A DNA stretch of 13,176 nucleotides from Acidimicrobiaceae bacterium (GTDB taxonomy: Bacteria > Actinomycetota > Acidimicrobiia > Acidimicrobiales > Palsa-688): the NCBI GenBank assembly GCA_030838025.1, contig JAUTXM010000208.1, positions 1-13,176 on the forward strand. The letters are read 5' to 3'. The notes below the pieces were generated by a model. The model ran no database searches. It had not been told where the DNA came from and worked only from the letters and a program-made list of their open reading frames with translations. Of the stretch, positions 7,331 to 13,176 are shown piece after piece (within the stretch, counting starts at the first letter, position 1; every line of letters begins with the position of its first letter). A program made the translations under genes and the position numbers.

Positions 7331-8761
7331 ATGGTCTTGTCTCGGCGGCAGTTTCTCGCCGGAGCTGGTGCCCTCGGAGGCGTGGCGGCGCTGACTCCCG
7401 CGGCGTCGGCCCTCGCCAAGGTGGCCCCGCTCTCGGGCGCCCGGCTTGCGGGATCAGCGCCAACGTCTGCGACCCTGCCACCGCCCGCGCAGGCCGGCTT
7501 CGACCACGTCGTAGTGCTGTGTATGGAGAACCGTTCCTTCGACCACCTGCTTGGCTGGATGCCCGGTGCCAATGGTCGCCAGGGTGGCCTCAACTACCCC
7601 GACCGGGCGGGCCTCCTCCACCCCACGTACCGCTTGAACACATTCCAGGGTTGTGGCCACCAGGATCCGGACCATTCGTATGGCGGCGCCCGGACGGAGT
7701 ACGACGGCGGTGCCTGCGACGGCTGGCTGAAGGTCAACGACGCCTTCTCCATCGGTTACTACACCCAGCCCGACTTGCCTTTCCTGGGCCGGGCGGCGCC
7801 GGCTTGGACGGTATGCGACAACTACTTCGCCGCGACCCTGGGCCCGACGTTCCCCAACCGGCAGTACCTGCACTCGGCCCGGACGGACCGGACCAGCAAC
7901 ACCTTCACCCTGACGTCCCTGCCGACGATTTGGGACCGCCTGATGGCGGCGGGAGTGTCGGCCAACTACTACTTCAACGACCTGCCGTTCCTCGCCCTCT
8001 GGGGAGCGAAGTACCTGGGCATCAGCCAGACCTTCTTGCAGTTCAAGCTGGCGGCGGCGTTGGGAACGCTCCCCGCCGTGTCCTACGTCGACCCGACGCT
8101 CGGCCTCGAACTGGCCGATGGCCTGACGAGCGATGATCACCCCCACGGCGACGTCCGCAATGGCGAGGCCTTCATGAACCTCGTCTATCAGGCGGTTACG
8201 ACCAGCCCGAACTGGCATCGCACGGTGCTCGTGATCACCTTCGACGAATGGGGCGGCTTCTTCGATCACGTGGCACCCACCTCGGCGCCGGACACCAATC
8301 CCGCGTTGACCGGACTCAGGGGCTTCCGTGTCCCCTGCCTGGTCATCTCGCCCCTGGCGTCGCGCGGCGTAGTCGCCCACGGGCTGTACGACCACACCTC
8401 GATACTGAAGCTCATCGAGTGGCGGTGGGGCCTGGCGCCGCTCACGCCACGCGACGGCGCGGCCAACAACCTGGCCGAGGTCCTCGACTTCGCCAGTCCA
8501 CCGCAGCTGGTGGCGCCCCAATGGAAGGTCGACTCCCAGTTCGTCCTTCCCTGCGTCCTGGCCGGCACCCAATCCCTCGGACCGGGATCCAAGACCCCCG
8601 TCCCCGCTCCGGCGGCAGCGTCAAGCCAAGCCACCGGCACCGCCAGCGCCACCGCCACCGCACAAGCCAGCGCCAGCACCAGCGCCCAGGCATCGTGGTC
8701 CGGCCTGCGCCGCCAGGCCGTTGCCCACGGGTGGTCTCTGCCCACCGGGCCCGCCGAATGA
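7331..8761 (+). CDS. Tat-exported phosphoesterase, phospholipase C / AcpA acid phosphatase family
   Basis: This 476-residue secreted metal-dependent hydrolase of the PF04185 phosphoesterase family would cleave phosphate esters outside the membrane. The ATG at 7331 is chosen because it starts a twin-arginine signal, SRRQFLAG at 4-11, followed by a hydrophobic Ala/Gly stretch ending near residue 29; a GTG at 7286 would bury the signal. Family motifs are ENRSFDH at 66-72, HS at 181-182 (Ser182 is the likely nucleophile by comparison with AcpA), DDHPHGD at 268-274, FDEWGGFFDHV at 304-314 and His355. Tat export suits enzymes folded with their metal in the cytoplasm. After about residue 422 comes a low-complexity Ala/Ser/Thr/Pro tail and a short polar end, possibly a wall-spanning stalk. 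Whether the substrate is a phospholipid or a small phosphomonoester cannot be told from sequence. Confidence 0.88.
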   Translation: MVLSRRQFLAGAGALGGVAALTPAASALAKVAPLSGARLAGSAPTSATLPPPAQAGFDHVVVLCMENRSFDHLLGWMPGANGRQGGLNYPDRAGLLHPTYRLNTFQGCGHQDPDHSYGGARTEYDGGACDGWLKVNDAFSIGYYTQPDLPFLGRAAPAWTVCDNYFAATLGPTFPNRQYLHSARTDRTSNTFTLTSLPTIWDRLMAAGVSANYYFNDLPFLALWGAKYLGISQTFLQFKLAAALGTLPAVSYVDPTLGLELADGLTSDDHPHGDVRNGEAFMNLVYQAVTTSPNWHRTVLVITFDEWGGFFDHVAPTSAPDTNPALTGLRGFRVPCLVISPLASRGVVAHGLYDHTSILKLIEWRWGLAPLTPRDGAANNLAEVLDFASPPQLVAPQWKVDSQFVLPCVLAGTQSLGPGSKTPVPAPAAASSQATGTASATATAQASASTSAQASWSGLRRQAVAHGWSLPTGPAE

Positions 8762-8776
8762 GGCCGGTCCGTCGGT

Positions 8777-8804
8777 TTGACACCCGTTGCCAGACGCGTA
8801 GTTT
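8777..8804 (+). promoter_or_regulatory. Sigma70-like promoter of the large phosphodiesterase-like gene
   Basis: A perfect -35 TTGACA (8777-8782) is followed after 16 bases by TAGTTT (8799-8804), which fits TAnnnT. The expected start point near 8811 leaves a leader of about 87 bases. An inverted repeat, CCGTTG 8784-8789 and CAACGG 8808-8813, brackets the -10 and could be an operator. This suggests that the gene at 8898 can be transcribed independently of the phosphoesterase. Confidence 0.5.
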
Positions 8805-8887
8805 CGACAACGGCGGCGCTGGACCCAGGCGCACTCCTGCGTGCAGGCCGACCGAATCCTGATCTCCTCAACCTGGCCCCAGCGATT

Positions 8888-8892
8888 GGAGG
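8888..8892 (+). promoter_or_regulatory. Ribosome binding site that fixes the start at 8898
   Basis: GGAGG lies 5 bases before the ATG at 8898. This favours that start over the in-frame GTG at 8841, and it places the signal peptide at the protein's N-terminus. Confidence 0.8.
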
Positions 8893-8897
8893 ACGGC

Positions 8898-11321
8898 ATG
8901 CAGGTGTTCCGGCGGTTCGGACGGATGTCTGCGATTTCGGTCGCGGTGGCGACTTCGGCCCTTGGCCTCGCAGCCGTGGCGGCCGCGGCCGCGCCCGCGC
9001 CCGCGCCCGCGTCCGCGGTCTCGGTCGCCCCCAGTGGCTGCCAGCTGGGTAACGGCGTCTCCCACGTCATCGAGATCACCTTCGACAACGTGCACTTCTT
9101 CCGGGACAACCCCAACGTCCCCTCCGACCTCGAACTCATGCCCCACCTGCTCAACTTCATCGAGCACAACGGCACCATGCTCTCCAACAACCACACGCCG
9201 CTGATCGCCCACACCGCCAACGACAGCCTCACCAACTACACCGGCTTGTACGGCGACCGCCACGGCATGCCGATCAGCAACACCTTCCAGGCCTACAACG
9301 CCGACGGGACCACCGACAAGGGCGTCTCGTTCGCCTACTGGACCGATCCCATCTTCGACGTCTCCTCGCCGAACCACCCGGGCCACGACACCAATCCGTC
9401 GATGGTGTACGCACCGGTCCCGCCCGGTTTCGCCAAGCCGGCGGTGGCACCGAACACCATCACCCCCGCGCCGTGGGTGCCGTACACCCGCGCCGGCTGT
9501 GACGTCGGCAACGTGTCCACCGCCAACATGGTCCTGGAAAACGCCGGGGTCGACATTCCCAAGGTCTTCGGGCCGTCGTCGGCCGAGAACGCGCAACTGC
9601 AGGCCGACTCCGACCCGTTCAAGGATCCCGAGGTGGCTGACTACCTCGGCATCGGCGTCCACTGCGCCCAGGGCAACAGCTTCTGTGGTTCCGCCAGCGC
9701 CGTGAAGTTCGGTCAGAGCACGCCGACGGCGACCGCGGTGCCCGACGCGTTGCCGACCGAACCCGGTGGCTACAACGGGTTCCAGGCGCTGTTCGGCCAT
9801 CGCTACGTCGCCCCGCAACTGGGCGCCGGCACGCCCAACCTGACGCATAACGGCTTCCCCGTCACCAATGCGGCCGGCAACCTGGTCGACCTGGCGGGCA
9901 ACCAGATCAACGGCGCCTTCCTGACCAACCACCCCGGCTTCCCCGGCTTCGGGCCGATCAACGCCGCCCAGTCGCTGGCCTACGCGGCCGACATGCAGGA
10001 GTCCGGCGTGCCGGTCGTTCAGGCCTACATCGCCGACATCCACGGCAACAACGACAGGCGCATCGCCGCCTGCGCCAACGCGCCTGCCGCCCTCGGCTCG
10101 GGTGACCCGTGCTACATCGCCCAGGCCCAGGCATACGACGCGGCGTTCGCCACCTTCTTCCAGCGGCTGGCGGCGGACGGCATCAACACCAACAACACCG
10201 AGTTCGTCGTGACCGCGGACGAGGGTGACCACGAGGCCGGCGCCAACGTGGGCCGGGCCATCGAGCCCACGCCGCCCAACTGCGACGGCGCCATCGTGAC
10301 CGGTACGACCGTCACGCCCGACGTGGCCTGCACGTACCCGGCCGGGACCTTCGGCGAGCTCAACACCAACGTCAAGGGTCTCCTGGTCACCCAGAAGAAC
10401 AACAGCACCCCCTTCAGCCTCGAAGCGGACTCCGCCCCACAGTTCTACGTCACCGGCCAACCGCCTCGGACCAACCCCGCGGTCCGCCAGCTGGAACGCG
10501 ACTCGGCCGGGTTGACGGCCAGCAACCCGTACTCAGGCAACGCCAACGAGACGATCGCCAACTACCTCGCCGACCCCGTCGAGGAGTCGATCTTGCACAT
10601 CGTCAACGCCGACCCGGCCAGGACACCGACGTTCACGATGTTCGCCAAACCGGACTACTTCCTCTTCAACGGCGCCCCCAACTGCACCGCCGCCTGTGTC
10701 TCCGTCAACACCGGATTCGCCTACAACCACGGTGACTATGCGGCCGAGATCGACACCACCTGGCTGGGCCTGGCCGGCCCGGGGGTGGCCAACAAGGGCG
10801 TCGACGGCCTGGGCCCCTCCCAGGGGCCGAGCTCGGCCGGACCCAACAGCGGCAACGTGACCGTCCCCGGGAGCGGCACGACCGGCACCTGGACCGACCA
10901 CACCGACATCCGGCCCACCCTCTTGCACCTGGTCGGCCTGAAGGACGACTACATCCAAGACGGCCGGGTGATCACCGAGGACCTGACCTCGGTGCCCGCC
11001 CCGCTCCGCCTGCCCGCCGTCCAGACGCTCTCCCAGGTGTACAAGCAGCTCAACGCCAGCGTCGGGCTCTTCGGGACGGCCACCCTGATGGCCTCCACCC
11101 ACGCCCTGGCCAGCGCCAGCCCCGCCGACTCGCACTACACGGTGATCGAGCAACAGCTGCTCGGCCTCGGCCAGCGGCGGGACACCCTGGCGACCGCCAT
11201 CAAGAACGAACTGAACGCGGCCGAGTTCAACGGCACGCCGATCTCCTTTGGCACCGCGCTGTCGCAGACCATTCAGGCCCAGACGCTCATCTCCATGGCC
11301 CAGAGGCTGGCCACCTCGTAA
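8898..11321 (+). CDS. Secreted alkaline-phosphatase-superfamily protein, phosphodiesterase-like
   Basis: This 807-residue exported hydrolase has no function I can name precisely. Residues 1-40 are a Sec signal peptide (RRFGR charges, hydrophobic Ala-rich core, AxA-like site near ASA 38-40); the GCGCCC hexamer is repeated three times in its DNA at 8991-9008. The mature part has alkaline phosphatase superfamily landmarks: metal-binding Asp63 in the ITFDN strand; a segment at 106-123 resembling the nucleophile region of nucleotide pyrophosphatase/phosphodiesterases (Thr106 candidate nucleophile, then TGLYGDRHG); Asp380/His382; TADEGDHEAG at 439-448; and HTDIRPTLLHLVG at 668-680, typical of the sulfatase/phosphodiesterase C-terminal site. 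A long variable insertion lies between about 150 and 360, and an Ala-rich helical end follows 700. Phosphodiesterase activity is the best guess; sulfatase is less likely, because no Cys/Ser-x-Pro-x-Arg motif is seen. Its own promoter is likely at 8777. Confidence 0.8.
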   Translation: MQVFRRFGRMSAISVAVATSALGLAAVAAAAAPAPAPASAVSVAPSGCQLGNGVSHVIEITFDNVHFFRDNPNVPSDLELMPHLLNFIEHNGTMLSNNHTPLIAHTANDSLTNYTGLYGDRHGMPISNTFQAYNADGTTDKGVSFAYWTDPIFDVSSPNHPGHDTNPSMVYAPVPPGFAKPAVAPNTITPAPWVPYTRAGCDVGNVSTANMVLENAGVDIPKVFGPSSAENAQLQADSDPFKDPEVADYLGIGVHCAQGNSFCGSASAVKFGQSTPTATAVPDALPTEPGGYNGFQALFGHRYVAPQLGAGTPNLTHNGFPVTNAAGNLVDLAGNQINGAFLTNHPGFPGFGPINAAQSLAYAADMQESGVPVVQAYIADIHGNNDRRIAACANAPAALGSGDPCYIAQAQAYDAAFATFFQRLAADGINTNNTEFVVTADEGDHEAGANVGRAIEPTPPNCDGAIVTGTTVTPDVACTYPAGTFGELNTNVKGLLVTQKNNSTPFSLEADSAPQFYVTGQPPRTNPAVRQLERDSAGLTASNPYSGNANETIANYLADPVEESILHIVNADPARTPTFTMFAKPDYFLFNGAPNCTAACVSVNTGFAYNHGDYAAEIDTTWLGLAGPGVANKGVDGLGPSQGPSSAGPNSGNVTVPGSGTTGTWTDHTDIRPTLLHLVGLKDDYIQDGRVITEDLTSVPAPLRLPAVQTLSQVYKQLNASVGLFGTATLMASTHALASASPADSHYTVIEQQLLGLGQRRDTLATAIKNELNAAEFNGTPISFGTALSQTIQAQTLISMAQRLATS

Positions 11322-11331
11322 AAGGCGATCT

Positions 11332-11374
11332 GGGGAAAAGTCCCCGCCGGTTGGTCCCCCCGCCGGCGGGGGGG
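11332..11374 (+). terminator. Stacked GC-rich hairpins after the large hydrolase gene
   Basis: Three overlapping structures begin 10 bases after the stop. GGGGA 11332-11336 pairs with TCCCC 11341-11345 around a 4-base loop. CCCCGCCGG 11342-11350 pairs with CCGGCGGGG 11363-11371. Bases 11356-11373 form a perfect 18-bp palindrome. The second and third exclude each other. There is no U-run, as is common for hairpin terminators in high-GC actinobacteria. A terminator is the likely role. Confidence 0.6.
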
Positions 11375-11469
11375 CTCGAGCGCCGCGCCAGAGGGCTTAC
11401 CGCAATTCTGGCAGGACCGGGGAAGCCCCCGAACCCGTCGCCCAGGCAGGCGGAAGATCGGCGCTGCGG

Positions 11470-11475
11470 TAGCTT
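11470..11475 (+). promoter_or_regulatory. -10 element for a likely leaderless oxidoreductase transcript
   Basis: TAGCTT fits TAnnnT and ends 7 bases before the ATG at 11483, so transcription would begin at or next to the start codon. No ribosome binding site precedes that ATG, which agrees with a leaderless mRNA of the kind common in actinobacteria. Confidence 0.5.
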
Positions 11476-11482
11476 GGCTCAG

Positions 11483-12448
11483 ATGAAGGCCGTCGTCACG
11501 ACCGGGGCCGACGACGGCGTTCCGGCGGTCGAGGATCGGCCCGACCCGACCCCGGGGGCGGGCGAGATCCTGGTCCGCGTCCGCGCCGCAGGGGTCAACA
11601 ACGCCGACCTCCTCCAAGTCCGAGGTTTCTACCCGGCGCCACCCGGCTCACCTCCGGACATCCTGGGACTCGAGCTGGCCGGCGAAGTCGTGGCCAACGG
11701 GCCCGGCGCCAGCCGCTTCCAACCAGGTGACCGGGTCATGGCGGTGGTCGGCGGGGGCGCCCAGGCGACCCTGGCGGTGGTCCACGAGCGGCTGGCCATG
11801 CCCGTTCCCGACGGATTGTCGTGGGCTGAGGCGGGCGGCTTCCCCGAGGCGTTCACCACCGCCCACGACGCCTTGTTCACCCAGGGCGAACTCGGCCCCG
11901 GGGCCCGGGTATGCATCCACGGCGCCGCAGGCGGCGTCGGGAGTGCGGGCGTCCAGCTGGCGGGCGCCGTCCATGCCCACATCGTGGCGACGGTCCGCAA
12001 CCCGACCCAGCGCCCGGCGGTCCAGCAACTCGCCCGCGGCGTCACCGCGGTCGACCCGGACGGCTTCGACGCCTACGGTCCCTTCGACGTGGTGCTGGAG
12101 CTCGTTGGCGCCCCCAACATGAAGGCCGACCTGTCCTCCCTGGCCCCGGGCGGCCGCATCGTCGTCATCGGTGTGGGCGGGGGCGCCGAGGCCCAGATCA
12201 ATTTGCACGCCCTCATGTCCGTCCGAGGCCGGATCATGGCGTCGATGCTTCGTAGCCGGCCCCTGGAGCAGAAGGCCGACGCCGCCCGCCGGGTGGAAGC
12301 GCAGGTCCTGCCCCTGGTGGCCCAACGCCTGATCCGGGTTCCCGTTGCCGCCACCTACCCGATCGACGACGCCGCGGCGGCCTACGCTCGCTTCTCCGAA
12401 GGAGCCAAGCTGGGCAAGATCGTGCTGATCGCGGGCGAAGCGCCATGA
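11483..12448 (+). CDS. NADPH:quinone oxidoreductase-like MDR family protein
   Basis: This 321-residue cytoplasmic reductase belongs to the zinc-free branch of the medium-chain dehydrogenase/reductase superfamily (quinone oxidoreductase, PIG3-like). It would use NADPH to reduce a quinone or other activated carbonyl. The N-terminal catalytic domain has AAGVNNADLLQVRGFY at 35-50, with Asn-Asn-Ala-Asp where zinc-dependent members have the catalytic Cys, and GLELAGEV at 62-69. The Rossmann domain has the HGAAGGVGSAGVQLA nucleotide loop at 146-160. Length is normal for the family (about 320-330). The ATG at 11483 is chosen because the homologous protein begins at MKAVV; an in-frame upstream extension to 11351 runs through the terminator hairpins. 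Its stop overlaps the next start (ATGA), so the two genes are co-translated. The physiological substrate is unknown. Confidence 0.9.
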   Translation: MKAVVTTGADDGVPAVEDRPDPTPGAGEILVRVRAAGVNNADLLQVRGFYPAPPGSPPDILGLELAGEVVANGPGASRFQPGDRVMAVVGGGAQATLAVVHERLAMPVPDGLSWAEAGGFPEAFTTAHDALFTQGELGPGARVCIHGAAGGVGSAGVQLAGAVHAHIVATVRNPTQRPAVQQLARGVTAVDPDGFDAYGPFDVVLELVGAPNMKADLSSLAPGGRIVVIGVGGGAEAQINLHALMSVRGRIMASMLRSRPLEQKADAARRVEAQVLPLVAQRLIRVPVAATYPIDDAAAAYARFSEGAKLGKIVLIAGEAP

Positions 12449-13176
12449 AGGTGACCTTCATCGGTCACGCCGGGCTGTACATCGAAACGGCAGGCGGGAG
12501 CATCCTGTGCGACCCCTGGTTCAACCCGGCGTACTTCGCGTCGTGGTTCCCGTTCCCGACCAACGAGTACCTCGATGTCGATGCCATCGCATCGCCGGAC
12601 TACCTGTACGTGTCGCACCTGCACCACGACCACTTCGATCCGGAGTTCCTCGCGGCCCGGGTGTCGCGGGCGGCGACGGTGTTGCTGCCCGACTTTCCCC
12701 TCGACGAACTGCGCCGGGAACTCACGAACCTCGGCTTCTCACGTTTCGAGACCTTGCCGAATGGCGTCACGGTCGACCTGGACGGGCTACAGGTCATGGC
12801 GGCAACGGCCGCCGGGCCGTCCGACGGTCCCTTCGGCGATTCGGCGTTGGCGGTCGACGACGGTACCGCCCGACTGCTCGACCAGAACGATGCCCGCCCC
12901 CGGGACCTCGACGCGATCGGGCGCTTCGGGCCGTACGACGCCCACTTCCTGCAGTTCTCCGGGGCGATCTGGTACCCGGTCGTCTATGACATGGCGGCCG
13001 AGGCCAAGGCAGAAGCGGGCCGGCAGAAGCGTATCCGGGGGATGGACCGGGCCCGCCTGTTCGCACACGAGGTAAACGCCGTTTCCCTGTTCCCCTGCGC
13101 CGGGCCGCCGTGCTTCCTGGACGACGGCCTCTTTGGTCACAACGACCTGGACGCGGACGAGACGAACCCTTTTCCC
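12445..13176 (+). CDS. MBL-fold metallohydrolase, partial (runs off the window end)
   Basis: The frame is open for 244 codons to the last base of the window; the stop lies outside. It opens with FIGHAGLYIET and CDPWFNP (Cys22-Asp23-Pro24) and has the metal-binding HLHHDH at 58-63, giving ligand candidates His58, His60, Asp62 and His63. Further conserved-looking segments are DGPFGDSALAVDD at about 127-139, LDQNDARP at 144-151, AHFLQFSGAIWYP near 165-178 and FPCAGPPCFLDD near 214-225. This resembles UlaG-type metallohydrolases, and more closely an actinobacterial group that I recall as related to CMP-N-acetylneuraminate hydroxylase and sometimes carrying a Rieske iron-sulfur domain. That domain would lie beyond the window, so it cannot be confirmed. 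The ATG overlaps the oxidoreductase stop by ATGA; pairing with a reductase would suit an oxygenase-like enzyme, but this is inference. Confidence 0.85.
   Translation, partial: MKVTFIGHAGLYIETAGGSILCDPWFNPAYFASWFPFPTNEYLDVDAIASPDYLYVSHLHHDHFDPEFLAARVSRAATVLLPDFPLDELRRELTNLGFSRFETLPNGVTVDLDGLQVMAATAAGPSDGPFGDSALAVDDGTARLLDQNDARPRDLDAIGRFGPYDAHFLQFSGAIWYPVVYDMAAEAKAEAGRQKRIRGMDRARLFAHEVNAVSLFPCAGPPCFLDDGLFGHNDLDADETNPFP

Noticed and set aside
7454..8572. 372-codon - strand frame opposite the phosphoesterase
   Set aside because: Shadow frame without family motifs; the + strand gene is unambiguous.
8868..10460. 530-codon open frame on the - strand inside the large hydrolase gene
   Set aside because: It is composed of Gly/Val/Arg/Asp/His-biased shadow translation, has no domain pattern, and lies opposite a gene with a signal peptide, ribosome binding site and family motifs. 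Such frames are normal in high-GC DNA.
11351..11482. N-terminal extension of the oxidoreductase
   Set aside because: It would be encoded by the terminator-like palindrome and is Pro/Arg/Gly-rich; the family N-terminus begins at MKAVV (11483).

Overview
The window is high-GC, densely packed bacterial DNA with 8 protein-coding genes. GC-rich third codon positions, a twin-arginine exported phosphoesterase, likely leaderless starts and an actinobacterial-looking MBL-fold protein suggest an actinobacterium, perhaps Acidimicrobiia or Thermoleophilia; the class is an inference. No RNA gene, CRISPR array, insertion sequence or integrase is visible, and no gap between genes exceeds about 160 bases.

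Region 1 (1-3559, + strand) is a three-gene xylose-type ABC importer: a XylF-like lipoprotein binding protein, a single-domain ATPase and a XylH-like permease. An 18-bp-stem hairpin separates the binding protein gene from the ATPase/permease pair. Two 11-bp direct repeats lie ahead of the first gene.

Region 2 (3608-7195, - strand, convergent with the importer) is a two-component pair. The response regulator is an ordinary OmpR/PhoB type. The histidine kinase is not ordinary: it begins with a complete sugar-type ABC ATPase domain, followed by two GAF-like domains, HisKA and HATPase_c, in one reading frame with no membrane segment. Its ABC domain resembles the separate ATPase of region 1, which itself has one ABC domain where XylG/RbsA proteins have two. 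The attractive reading is a covalent transporter-sensor: the kinase's ABC domain docks on the sugar permease, alone or paired with the separate ATPase, and reports transport to the response regulator, which may act at the repeats upstream of the importer. This is the candidate novel system of the window.

Region 3 (7331-11321, + strand, divergent from the kinase) holds two exported enzymes of the alkaline-phosphatase structural superfamily: a Tat-exported phosphoesterase of the phospholipase C/AcpA family, and a Sec-exported 807-residue protein with phosphodiesterase/nucleotide-pyrophosphatase-like motifs. A consensus-like promoter lies between them, and stacked GC-rich hairpins follow the second.

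Region 4 (11483-13176, + strand) is a quinone-oxidoreductase-like MDR protein whose stop codon overlaps (ATGA) the start of an MBL-fold metallohydrolase that runs off the window end.
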